A DNA stretch of 64,000 nucleotides, taken from Telopea speciosissima. Taxonomy: Eukaryota > Streptophyta > Magnoliopsida > Proteales > Proteaceae. Positions 46,596 through 57,365 of the stretch are shown piece by piece (the stretch's first letter is position 1; each line of letters begins with the position of its first letter). The stretch is taken from assembly GCF_018873765.1 (NCBI RefSeq), contig NC_057925.1:2248927-2312926 (forward strand). The letters run 5' to 3'. The notes beneath the pieces were generated by a model. The model worked only from the letters and a program-made list of their open reading frames with translations. It made no database searches and had not been told where the DNA came from. The translations under genes were made by a program, and so were the position numbers.

Positions 46596-46811
46596 TCTTA
46601 CCATTTACATCTTCATCCCAATTAGGATGATGAAGATATTGTGTATATCTGTAGGAGATAAATCAGCCTGTAATCAGCCTGTATATCCTTATCCTTGCCT
46701 GTAACTTACCATCATTATTTTATGTAACTTCCTATATAGTGATATCATTCAATACAAATCAAACAAGCCATTCACGGCCATTCAAACAAGTCTATGGTTA
46801 TTATCTTAACA
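46596..46811 (+). repeat. 3' LTR of the Copia element
   Basis: 216 bp; the 11 extra bases relative to the 5' LTR are a tandem duplication of AATCAGCCTGT near 46665-46680. Confidence 0.92.
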
Positions 46812-46924
46812 GATAGTTTTAGGCTTAGCTTAGCCTTCACAAGCCATGATCATCTTACTATATATAATTCAATGGATATGTATATGAATAGCTTTAAAAT
46901 GTATCTACTTGTATAGTGGGAACT

Positions 46925-47106
46925 GGATGTTTATCGTCTCCATTTATTTGCCCTTTCATTTCCTCCATTACATCTAATAGGGGGGCGGACATGACCACCC
47001 CTACCTTCTGCCCAAACACACTGCTTGGGTGGGGTCCGCTACCCCCTCCCCTATCAGATGTAATGGAGGAAATGGAAGGGCAGATAAATGGAGACGATAA
47101 TTTTCC
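46925..47106. mobile_element. Palindromic MITE, family A copy 5
   Basis: Arms of about 55 bases (TTATCGTCTCCATTTATTTG inverted at the right end). Flanked by an exact 10-base duplication AGTGGGAACT (46915-46924 and 47107-47116). It lies 100 bases from the Copia element. Confidence 0.85.
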
Positions 47107-47130
47107 AGTGGGAACTAGAGAGATAAACTA

Positions 47131-47995
47131 TTTGCTTTTATTTGTATGAGAAAAGAATCGCTACGAGGCCAGAGTACTATTTCCCTCTCACATGTTTTTT
47201 TTAAATATTTTCTCTCTCATGCTTTGACCATGTAAATTCATATGAATTATACTGTTCTCCGCACCATCATAGGTGTAGCATGTGGATTCCTCTCTCACAT
47301 TGGCATCTTGGGAGACCCTCTCCCTATTTGTATATCTGATTTTAGGCTCTTATTCTGACTTTGTGCCTTCAATTGATGATGGAAGAGCTTGTATATGGTC
47401 CTTTTATTTAGTTTACTGGATTCGTCTCCCACATTGGCATCATGGTCAATCACTGCTAGCCCAGCGCTGTCCTGATCAGGGTCAATCACGGCCAGGCTGA
47501 GCTGGGGCTTGGGCTGAAATATCCCAACCCAACCTAGGGTTGGGTTGGACCTGGGCTGATTTAAGAGACCTTAGGGTTGGGCTGGGGTTTTAAAGAAACC
47601 TGTCCCAACTTAGCCCATTACCACCCCTAGTTCCAATACCATCTAGAAATAGATGTTTGAACATGCTAATACCCTCACATCTGCTTTTATTTGTATGGGA
47701 AAAGAATTACCACCAGGCTAGAGTACTATTTTCCTCACATGAGATTTTTTTTTTTTTTTTTTTTTTGTAGTTTCTCTCTTAGTCTTATCATAGGGCCCCA
47801 TATGAATGATATCATTCTCTACACCGCAACTGGTGTGGCATGCAGATTCGTCCTTCACAATGGCATTGTGGGGATCCTCTCCCTATTTATATATCTAATT
47901 TGAGGCTCTTTCAGACTTTCTTTTAGCTGATAAGAGTTTATGCCTTCAATTGACGATGGAAGAGCTTGTGCTTGGACGTTTTACTGAGCCTACTG
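47131..47995. repeat. Diverged direct duplication, unit about 290 bp
   Basis: 47133-47425 and 47683-47985 share, in order, GCTTTTATTTGTATG, AGAGTACTATTT, CCTCTCCCTATTT and CCTTCAATTGA-GATGGAAGAGCTTGT. The two copies are separated by sequence that includes a GGGTTGGGTTGG-rich terminus near 47500-47630 resembling the hAT-like ends at 3354. Confidence 0.75.
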
Positions 47996-50900
47996 GGCTG
48001 AGCCAGTCTGGACCCAATTTGGCCCAACCCAAATTTGGGCTCCCCTAACAGGAAATTTTGATGGGCTGGGCTTGATTAGACCCTATTTCTGAGGCCCAAA
48101 GTTAAGTTCAGCTGTGCAGCCCGAGCCCATTTCGAAAAGATAACTGGACCTCACCCAAATATTATTCCCTGGTAAAAGTTCCTTTAACATTCTCTCTTGC
48201 CCAACCAAGCAGAAGCACTCCCCTCTTGCTCAATTCAGCAGTTCCTGGTGAGCTCTTGTTCAATTGAATCCTCTAACAATTTCCAGATCTCTATGAACAA
48301 GAAATCAAAACATGCGAATGGTTCGGACCATGGATTCAAGAATCGGAATTCAGATTGGCTGAATGGCCGAAGCTAATTCGGCTCAGCCGACCCTTTTCAA
48401 AATCTAGGGTTGGGGTAGATTTCATCCGATTCAAAGTGAGTGGAAAGTCTCATATGTTGTATCGTTCATATTTCCACTCACTCTCTTGGATTCCATCTGT
48501 GCGCCATCTGACATACAAGAATGGTTATCGTAGGAGAACGTAAACCATCCTCTATATATTCTCCCAACACTGGATAGTTTCAAAAGTTCATAGTTACTTC
48601 TCCATATGAGTAGGTATTGTAAACTGTAAATAGTTTAACAATAGTTTTGGTTTTTTAAGTGACCAACAAAAGTTAAAAACTGTAAATGACTCTAATGAGG
48701 AGGGTTTGCTTATATCTTCCATATTTGATTTACCTACTTTAGAATCTTCTGTTTTGCTATGCGCATGGATTGATTCCAGAGACCTAAATTCTTCATTAAG
48801 AATCATCATGTTTTGGAACCAGAGCTAGTTGGGATAATTACCGTGTTAGACTTTGCTATCAAGAGAGGTGTGAAGCTGAAAGAAGTTTGGTGTTCTGACA
48901 ATGCTTTGCCTAGACTTCTTCCAACTCCATCCTGATCTCCTGGCCCTATGAGCTTCTAACTTATTTTTTGCAGATTTCGGACATGTCTAAAGATATCATT
49001 TTTCAAAATATAACAAATGATAGGATATTAACCTGGTTAAAATTCAAGGCTAATCTTGCTGGTAGGCAGAAACTACCTTATATGTATGAGCGATGTACTA
49101 ATTTGCCATCTGTTTTGTAATACAATCTTTTCCTTTTCATAAAATTCATAAAAAAAAGAAAATTAAAAACTAGTGTAAACCACCAAAACTTAAAGACCGG
49201 AATTCTTGGAATGCATTTTAAATCGATTTTACATTCTTTGACGATAAAAATAGTTGTTTTTATCGCCCGAGAATGCGAAATCAACCTAGAATGCAAACCA
49301 AACACAACATATGAGATATGATGGCAATTCATTTTCAAACCATTATTCTCTCTCTCTCTTTCCAGCGGCTTGGGCTCTTCCATTTTGACAAATAAGTAGT
49401 TGGGTAATCCATGAGGGACCTAACTAGGTCATCTGACCTTTACCAAATAGGCAAAAGAATATCTAGGGACATTCATGATAGATTATACATGATTTTGGGC
49501 AAAGAGTGATTATAGAGATGCCATCATATACCTTTACTCACATTGACATTATTGGCCGTGAATGACTTTGTCAAAAAAGTAGGGAAGAAAAAACACAACT
49601 AGTGGTGAAAATGACATAAAATATGATTTATTAAGAAATGATCATGATTAAGAATCACTTTTGAATGAAACTAAATTTGTGGATACAATAACTTTTTGCA
49701 CGATCGAGGCAACTAAATTATAACCTTTGATTAGTACATGATTAAATCCCACCCTTCTACCTCTTTTCTCTCAGTTTCATTGCAAGAAATTTGGGGTCAA
49801 GCACATGCTGAACTATGATAATGGGAGCAAAAAGCTTGTCACTCCTTGATTTAGGTTTTGACTTGGTTGGAGCTACAAGGTATAAAAATCCCGGATCCAA
49901 AAAGTGGAATCGGCATTTCATCCGCGGATTATAATTCCGATCCGATCCAGCTTGAATCGACCGAAAATTGCATGAACCTTAGGTCCTATTTGTTTGAAGG
50001 GAACTTAGGTAGGATGGAAGAATTAAGGTGGAAAAATGATGTTGCACTTCAAAATCCCATCCCTAGCTTATCAAAAGTACTACTATTAATCAGAAAAATA
50101 CCTTTACCTTAGCATTTTTATCCCAATGAAACCCCTACCAACATGTGGGTCCCATCTTCTCAACAATCCCACCCTCCTTCCCCCCCCCAAATAAACAGGG
50201 CCTAAAAAAGCCCTTGAATCAATTCGAATAAGGATCTATCTCGACCGATTATTGATCTCATTCCAATTCCTTAAACCCTAATCAGAAGAGGTTTGGAATT
50301 GCTTACGGTTCAAAAGGGTATGAGACAAGGGTGATTTTTCAGTCCTAGTCCATTAACACCATCAAGGGAAAAGAAAGGGCATTATGTCCATAATACATGT
50401 CCTCTCATAAAAATTGACACATTCTCTCTCTTAATCAGTCATCTAAGCCTTCCTCATGCGAACCAAATTGTTTTTTTTTGCTTTGTTGTTGACATGTAAG
50501 AGAATTTGGCCAAATTCTACTTGAAGATGATTGAACACCTTAAGCCATAGATCAAGGTATCAGTAATGTATTGATATGTATCTATATCATCGATACTAAA
50601 TACATACACATCAAGAGTATCAGCAAAAGTGAGCCGTTTTTTAATTTAAGTTTGATATGGATTTACTAGCCCAATCCATATTATATCAGTATCAGTATTA
50701 GCATCGACAATAACCATTACGATCACCGATATCGATACCTATAACCTTACCTTAATTCACTTTCTTTGGCGCATAGAGAAGGTGACATGCCTAGATTTAC
50801 AGAGAGCATTCGAGAGGTTCTCCCGAAGTTGTATGGCTTAAGATGCCTCTAGGACTGGATGAAAAGAGAAAAAGTGTGTGACTACGAAGGAAGGGAATAA

Positions 50901-52190
50901 AAACCATTTCAAAGTCATTTTCCAATTCAGATAATAAGTACCTTGTCATGATGAAAGAAAATATTCTTCAGCTTTTTCTTAAGGTCGTGTTTGTTTGACG
51001 GGGAAAAGTGAAAAAGGTACCTCATTAAAATGTTTAATGCATTTATTTTTGTATGGTGAATTGATAATATTCATGAAAAAGTTCATTTTAGGTTTATCTC
51101 TCTTCTCCTCCCATCTTTGTTCTCGTTTATGGAATCTCACCCCATCTCTATTTTCTTTCTTTCTCACCAAATCCCACCCCATTACAAAGCACATTCCATT
51201 ATGTCTTTCCCTTCTCTTTCCTTGTCAATCGAACCTACAATATGTGAGATCTACCCTTCGCAAGTTTCCCACCCCTTTTAATTCGTTTGTTAAAAATCCA
51301 GTTTTGATTTTAGGATATGTAGTTCTTTGATTAATCCCAACCCCATTCACCAAAATATAGGTTAAAAATGACTGAATCAATCAATTAGTAAAAAATTAAT
51401 TACAAACCGATAACTAACCGATTATTAACCGGTCTCGGTCTTGGCTTTGAGTATCAATTTAATTAGGAAGCTACTTGCAGTCTTGCAGGTTGCGCCTTGA
51501 ATCATATGTACATCACTCCATCTTATCAATCTGATATATGTATATACCTTAGAAGGGTTAAGGCTTTAATTAGTTCTCTAATCCTTTCATTAAAAAAATA
51601 GCTCTTAAATCTTTATCCAATTTTGGTTTTGAAAGTGTGAATGCACACAAATATATCCATGAACTTATGTGCTTGAGAATTAATGCAATTTGACAAATAC
51701 CAATCACAAGATTACTAGTCCTCTTGTTTTTTTTGGGCCCTCAAGTCTAATGACAATGACTCTTAAAGAAGTGATATCTTGACCAGCCCACCCAAGAAGG
51801 GCTAAGATAAGGTTTGAAATGGTAATAAATTAGGTGGGTGTACTAATTTTCTGGCAGCAAGAGTAATCCAAAGTCAAAATCCATATTATTTCTAAGGAGA
51901 GGGTTCCCAAGACTTCTCTCTGTCAAGAAGTAAAGAAGAAATGTTTGGAAAAGTAGGACATTGTCTTCAATTATGACACTCCTTGGTTTGATTTTATATC
52001 TCATTAGGTCTATAAGCTTAATCCGCTTAACCCTAGTCTTGTGAAAATCCTTCTGACAGATGGTCTCATATGTATAGCTAGCATGCATTTCTTTGTTCAT
52101 ACAATTACTCACACTATCATTAAAAAAAACAAAAGGGGTCTACCCAATGCATGAGGTTCCCATCACTGCAGGTCTAGAGGGTCATAATAA
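47996..52190. other. Gene-free DNA
   Basis: No gene recognised. 49980-50205 has MITE-like inverted ends (GGTCCTATTTGTTTG and CAAATAAACAGGGCC). 50550-50740 carries the GGTATCGATA-type degenerate repeat. Confidence 0.4.
49980..50205. mobile_element. MITE-like element with GGYCCTRTTTRTTTG ends
   Basis: Left TAGGTCCTATTTGTTTGAAG, inverted right TTAGGCCCTGTTTATTTGGG. About 225 bases, non-coding. No certain target duplication. The start of a similar end is seen at about 50982 (GGTCGTGTTTGTTTGACGGG). Confidence 0.5.
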
Positions 52191-52367
52191 GAAAAATTAT
52201 CTCTTCCAGTTTGCTGACCGGCCTAATTCCCCAATTCCTCTAATAGGGGGATGGTGGATCCCACCCGAGCAGAGTGTATGGGCATGGGTAGAGAGGTCAT
52301 TTCAGCCCCCCTTTGTTAGAGAAACTGGGGAACTGGGCCGGGCAGCCAACTGGAGGTGATAAAGATC
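52191..52367. mobile_element. Palindromic MITE, family A copy 6
   Basis: Very close to the copy at 1175, in inverted orientation relative to it. Ends ATTATCTCTTCCAGTTTGCT and inverted TTATCACCTCCAGTTGGCTG. Flanks TCATAATAA (52182-52190) and CCATAATAA (52368-52376), 8/9. Confidence 0.75.
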
Positions 52368-53906
52368 CCATAATAATGCACGTAGTCTTACCCCTATTTT
52401 CCAAAGAGACTGTTTCCTGACTCGAATCCATGACCTCTATCATCATTGAAGTAAATCCTAGGGCCTCCATTTGAAATACCAAAACATAGTTCCTAATTCA
52501 TAGCAATTAAACCTAATATTACAATCCTTGACATAAGTTTCAATGAATTCTTCATCATAGTTATACGAAACCTTCATATTATAGTAAAACAATCTAACAA
52601 GATTACGTAAATACTTAATTTCTTTGCATGTTAAAATTTCTTCCCAACCAATAGATTTATCTTTCTAGCTCAAATTTCCCAAGTGATCCAACACATCTTC
52701 CAAAGTTCACTTGGCAATCCCTGTATGTTGCCCACAATAATTCCTGAGCTTTCTAGGAGGAGATTAGGTTGCTATCAAATTCTTCACATCTTTCTCATTG
52801 GGCACCTGAGGAAGAAAGGAGAACTGCATCACATGGGACCCACATAGTCAAGATAGAAAAATTAATAACAATAAATAAAAAATCCCATATGAGAGGGCAA
52901 TAATACACTGGCATCTGCAAAACTTTTCCCCCATATCTAATTACCTCTCTCTAATCTTTCAAGGAGTAGCTTGTTATGATCTCCTCTAGGAACTGACTCT
53001 CCTTTAAGCACTACAGGTTGGAATACCAATTTGATACAATTGGTAATGGAATTAGACAATGACATTACCAAGTACCAAATCCACCAGTTCTCTCTTTATA
53101 AGAAAATCTCCATCCACTCTATATGTAAATTAAGACTTAATTATTGTTCTTTTGTCTAATGATAAACTATCAACTTTCTCACAAGATAGACCCACTCTGG
53201 GAGATCTAGCTGAACTCGAAAAATTATCTCCTCTAGTTCCCTGTCCGACCCAGTTCCCAGTTCCTCTAATAGGAGGGTGGTAGATCCCACCCAGGCCAAC
53301 CCCACTCTTTCCACCCCCACCCCCACCCCCAAAAATAAAAACCCTCAATCAAAAACAACTAATTAACCAGAGAGAGAATAAGCTTCACATACACTCTTTA
53401 AAAGCCCTTCTCTAGCAATTGTACTTAAGCTTCTCTGGCTTCTATTACTTATACCCTTACCTATTAATCCAAACAACTTTGTAGTCCCTCACTAATCCCA
53501 TAATTCTAATCAACAATCATATTTCAAATTGGGTTTTCATTATACTTAATATGTTGAAACTTGAGCTAAAAATCATCCTCAATAGTGGAGGGGGCAAAGA
53601 GGAGGTATTTAACCTGTTAGATCTCTAAACCCTACCCATCATCCATCAAACAAATATTAACCCATTACTTAAATTAGGGGAGGAAATTAAGAGCAAATTA
53701 ATACACATAATGACTCATTAATTTAATTATACTCTACTTAACAACATCAACATCTCACAACAAAAATCTAGAAGCCTTACCCCAAAGTCTAGAAGACAAG
53801 TAGATCAAATTTTTAAAAAAAACAAAAAAACAAAAAAAAAAACCCACTCTTGCTCTCACAATAATTACAGATTCCCACCATCATCAGCAGCTTATCATCA
53901 CCAACA
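52368..53906. other. Gene-free DNA
   Basis: AT-rich with one truncated MITE (53221-53305). The last part (53820-53906) is probably 3' untranslated sequence of the membrane-protein gene. Confidence 0.4.
53221..53305. mobile_element. Truncated family A MITE, copy 7
   Basis: Only the left half is present: AATTATCTCCTCTAGTTCCC through CTAATAGGAGGGTGGTAGAT. The right arm is missing. Confidence 0.55.
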
Positions 53907-54287
53907 TCATCTGCTCATAAGAGGAAACCACCTTTCATGGAAGGAAGATTGAAAGGAGATCATGAACAAGAGGAAGATCAAGAGAGCTCCAACACCCCAT
54001 GGAGTTCCACCAGCTCTGTGAAGTGATTCTTTCTCTGGCAAAGAGATGACAAAAGGAACCCTTCTTCTGTCTTCACTAGAAAGCCAGTGAACAACAAGCA
54101 GCAACAGAAGAGGACACAACATTAGTATCAGTTTGAACTGATCCATCAAATCCTCAAACATGGACTCATAGTTGATGTACCATGAGAAACCCATAAACAG
54201 TAAAAGTATAACAAAGAAGAAACACAAGTGTAAGGGCACAGGGGGCCACTGAGAGTATGGTGAAGAATAGTAACCACCACCAGCCAT
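53907..54287 (-). CDS. Small three-helix membrane protein of unknown function, 126 aa
   Basis: Single exon with an ATG at 54287. Three hydrophobic segments are clear: about residues 18-37, 52-69 and 98-113. The N-terminus is Gly/Tyr/Pro-rich (MAGGGYYSSPYSQWPPVP). Between helices 2 and 3 lies a conserved-looking hydrophilic loop with SSEDRRR and SLHRAGGTPWGV, and the C-terminus has SSFHERWFPL. This pattern suggests a conserved plant integral membrane protein; I know of no assigned function. It probably sits in an endomembrane or the plasma membrane. A good TATA box lies 120 bases upstream, which supports a real gene. Confidence 0.75.
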   Translation of the reverse strand: MAGGGYYSSPYSQWPPVPLHLCFFFVILLLFMGFSWYINYESMFEDLMDQFKLILMLCPLLLLLVVHWLSSEDRRRVPFVISLPEKESLHRAGGTPWGVGALLIFLLFMISFQSSFHERWFPLMSR

Positions 54288-54402
54288 AAATCTCTTCTGT
54301 GTAATGTAAAGCTTGAGAGAAGTTTATAAATGAAGAAGCTTTTATGATTTCTAATGGCTTTCTGCTGAGACCAGAATAAGAAATTTAAGGGAAGAGTGGT
54401 TC

Positions 54403-54411
54403 TTTATATAG
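54403..54411 (-). promoter_or_regulatory. TATA box of the small membrane-protein gene
   Basis: The minus strand reads CTATATAAAG 116-124 bases before the start codon, a near-perfect plant TATA element giving a leader of roughly 90 bases. Confidence 0.6.
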
Positions 54412-55544
54412 TGGGTTATAATCTTTAGATAGCTCTCTTGGGAAAATTTTAAAAATAATAAAAAATTATAAGAAGGGTTGTGTAGCTTTACTTCGATAAT
54501 AGGAATTCCACCTTTTCAAGATCCGTCAGGATTCTTCCAAGGACGGTGAAGGGCTTTACAAGTTTTACATGGTTGAGATTCAATGGTTTCAAGTGGGTGG
54601 CCAGTAAGGTACTGCCACGTTCCACCGACCATGGACCAGTTTTTTTCAAGTGAGAGAAGGAAAGAGAGTATTTAAAAAGAAGGTAGGGATGGTGGTCCAT
54701 GTCATTCCCTCTCTTATTTTCAGACTTTTTAGCTGCAAATACTGTTTATGTAAAAGCTAATCAAAGCATATGAGAGTAGCAAAAAATTAATAAATAAAAA
54801 TTAAAGCATATGAGAATGCATGGGCTTATGTTATTTCTTGTACACTAGTTGCAGAGAGAAGATTCCTGTAGGTATGAACCATTGAAATGATGGATCTAAA
54901 TCATTTAATCTTACATGGATCATCATTGGATGATGAGATCCATTAAAAAATGACGTATTCAGTGCACAAGGCTCCCGCGTTTAGCAGGTCTAGGGAGAGT
55001 CAAATGTACACAGCCTTACCCCGATTTCCAGAGAGACCCATTGGATTGCCATCAACAATTCTTTGGACCAGGTTAAACCTGTTTGAGATTTTCATTTGAG
55101 AATTGGGATCGAATTGGGATTTGAGTCTAGTAGGATTGAATTGGGATTCAGGTCTAATAAAACATTAGTTGTTTATTTACTTACTTATTTGGATTTATCT
55201 TATAATCATTTAAATTTAGATTAGAATTATGTTCCATTTTTAGTTTTAGAGTTTGATTCCGTAATAAATTTGGGGGAGAAAGAATGCTGAAAGGTAGTGT
55301 GGTCCCTAACCAGATATGGATAGGCCTGATGGGAGTCACCTTCTTGTTGTTGATGGTGCACGATTGACATTGAGTAGTCTTCAGAATCGGAGTAGGCACA
55401 AATGTTGTGTGGAAGTAGGCGATAGGGCTTGCAATGTACAATATTGGATACACGAAATTGGGATATCTCTCGCAAGCAAAATTTTCTATTAGAAAACCTC
55501 TGAAACTTGGAAAAGGATTCTGTCCAGTCGTGGCAAGAGCTGGA

Positions 55545-55682
55545 CCGTCCAGCCTTGATAGACGACAACAAAATCAGGGGTGGGGTGGTCATTTCACAAG
55601 TGTGTTCCACTTAGGCCCCACATGTGAAATGACCTCTCCACCCCTGATTTTGATATCGTTTAGTGGAGTTGGACTATCGGGA
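55545..55682. mobile_element. Foldback MITE-like element
   Basis: Inner arms AAAATCAGGGGTGGGGTGGT and inverted AAAATCAGGGGTGGAGAGGT, continuing outward at lower similarity. The GGTCATTTCACA block resembles the family A interior. Confidence 0.55.
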
Positions 55683-55966
55683 TGATGCTGAGCATCTACA
55701 TAAAGAAGTATGAGACCAAAAATAAGAAATTGCAAGAGAAAGATACTGTATATCAGTGAAGGTACATGTAGAGTTACATTTCGTTTCAATTTCAACATTA
55801 GATTACAATTAAGAAACTTTCAATTTCATTTTTATAAAATATTTTTGTAATCCAATTCATTGAACAGATTGATAATGAAATAAATTGAGGTATAATTTGA
55901 TGTTTTTTTTTTTTTTTTCCTCCTCTCCTTTTCTTTCGTATCTTCTCTCTCTCCCCTTCCCTATGA

Positions 55967-56040
55967 TCTGATTATTATCCACCTCATCTTATTAGAGGTA
56001 CTAGGAAACTGTAATGGACAAAGAACCTGAGGAGATAATT
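55967..56040. mobile_element. Shrunken family A MITE, copy 8
   Basis: Both ends (ATTATCCACCTC and GAGGAGATAATTTTCC) are kept with most of the interior deleted. A family A-like TTATTAGAGGTACTAGG block remains. Confidence 0.4.
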
Positions 56041-57184
56041 TTCCATATGGAATCGGAGCTCAAGTACCAAAAAACAGAGGATGGGAGATAAAGAGAGGGA
56101 GGGCGGGGGCCATTGATTTTACAAAAATAACCCTCACACTCCAACTTTTTTGAAAACTATTTTAAGAAAGGTAGTAGGCCAGATGCGGATGAGGGGATCC
56201 AATAAAGCCCTCCTAGATTGTACATTTTCCTTTTGTAAAAGAAACAGAAAGAGTGGAGCCACTATGTTCCCAGGAGGAGCTGATGGCAAGTTGACAACTG
56301 CCATGAGAAGTTGGCCTTGGATCCTTAATAAAGTATGTATCGCTTTTGGGAATTTTGGAACAGTGTAAGCCGATACTGATCTGGTACCGGTCAGGTTTTG
56401 GAGCTTAATCAAATTATCTTGGATGTCTTAATCTATCACCATGGGAAAAGATAAGACATCTCTCTCTCTCTCTCTATAAATCAGTCAATCAATAAAGATA
56501 AAATGGGGGTGTCTTGACAATTTAGCTTTTCTCCAGGGAGTCCAACAGGCCCAAGGTGCTACAGCAATTGAGTTGAGTCGCACACATCCCTAGACATATA
56601 AGACAGAATAAAAAAAGCAAACGGTGAAAAGATGGAGATGGCTCCACTTTCATCAACATTCTCCAAAATGGTTGTTCAAGTGTCAATTGGTTTGTGGTTT
56701 ACTTGTTGGATTAATGAAAGGAAGGGCCAACATGTACAACAACAACTTGGGAAAGAGGAAGAAGAGGGTGTGCCGGTGTGGAAGGGATCGGCTCCTCTTT
56801 AGCGCCTCTTCAGCTCTGGGGTGCGCTGCACCTTGGCCAGCATGACAACAGATGATGACACGTGGATTTGATGTAATTCAAAGGCGAGGATCGAGATAAA
56901 AAATGAGGATTTTAAAATTAAGAAATCTTTGTTTCCATCACATGTGCACCATACTCAGATATAACACATTCTTCCTCCACGTTCAAACGAGGTGTGGTGC
57001 ACCCCCAAGCTGTAGACGATATGACCCATCCAATACCAATTCCTAAAAACCGCCTTTATAATCAAAGTTCATCACAAAGTTTACAAAACTACACTAGTAA
57101 GATAATCATGACCTATTTACCTAAAAAAATAAGAGATAATGATGACATCATCAAAATACCTATATGGCTGTTTTTTTTGAGAGT

Positions 57185-57365
57185 TCGGATCCTCTGCGTC
57201 TGAATGACACATTTCAATAGATGAACGTACATGTGAGAGCCAATCATGTTTTAATTTTGTTTTCATAATAACCCCTCCTCCCTTTGTAAATAATAAAAAT
57301 AGGACAAGTGGTTGGCTCTCACATGTACGTTCAACAGCCTGTTGGTACGTGAAGATGATCCGTTC
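57185..57365. mobile_element. Foldback MITE-like element
   Basis: Arms of about 22 strong bases (GAACGTACATGTGAGAGCCA inverted at 57311-57332) continue weakly to CGGATC/GATCCG ends. Confidence 0.55.

Larger units (their letters stand above)
45207..46811 (+). mobile_element. Ty1/Copia LTR retrotransposon, internally deleted, complete ends
   Basis: Two LTRs (45207-45411, 205 bp; 46596-46811, 216 bp) enclose 1184 bp. Both LTRs begin TCTTACCA and end CTTAACA. The element is flanked by the 5-base duplication GATAG (45202-45206 and 46812-46816). A primer binding site TGGTATCAGA, complementary to initiator tRNA-Met, starts at 45412, directly after the 5' LTR. The polypurine tract GAGGGGAAG (46587-46595) precedes the 3' LTR. 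The internal region holds only the second half of reverse transcriptase and RNase H; gag, protease and integrase are missing. The deletion joint lies inside or just after the primer site. The remaining frame is broken, so the element cannot move on its own. Confidence 0.92.
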
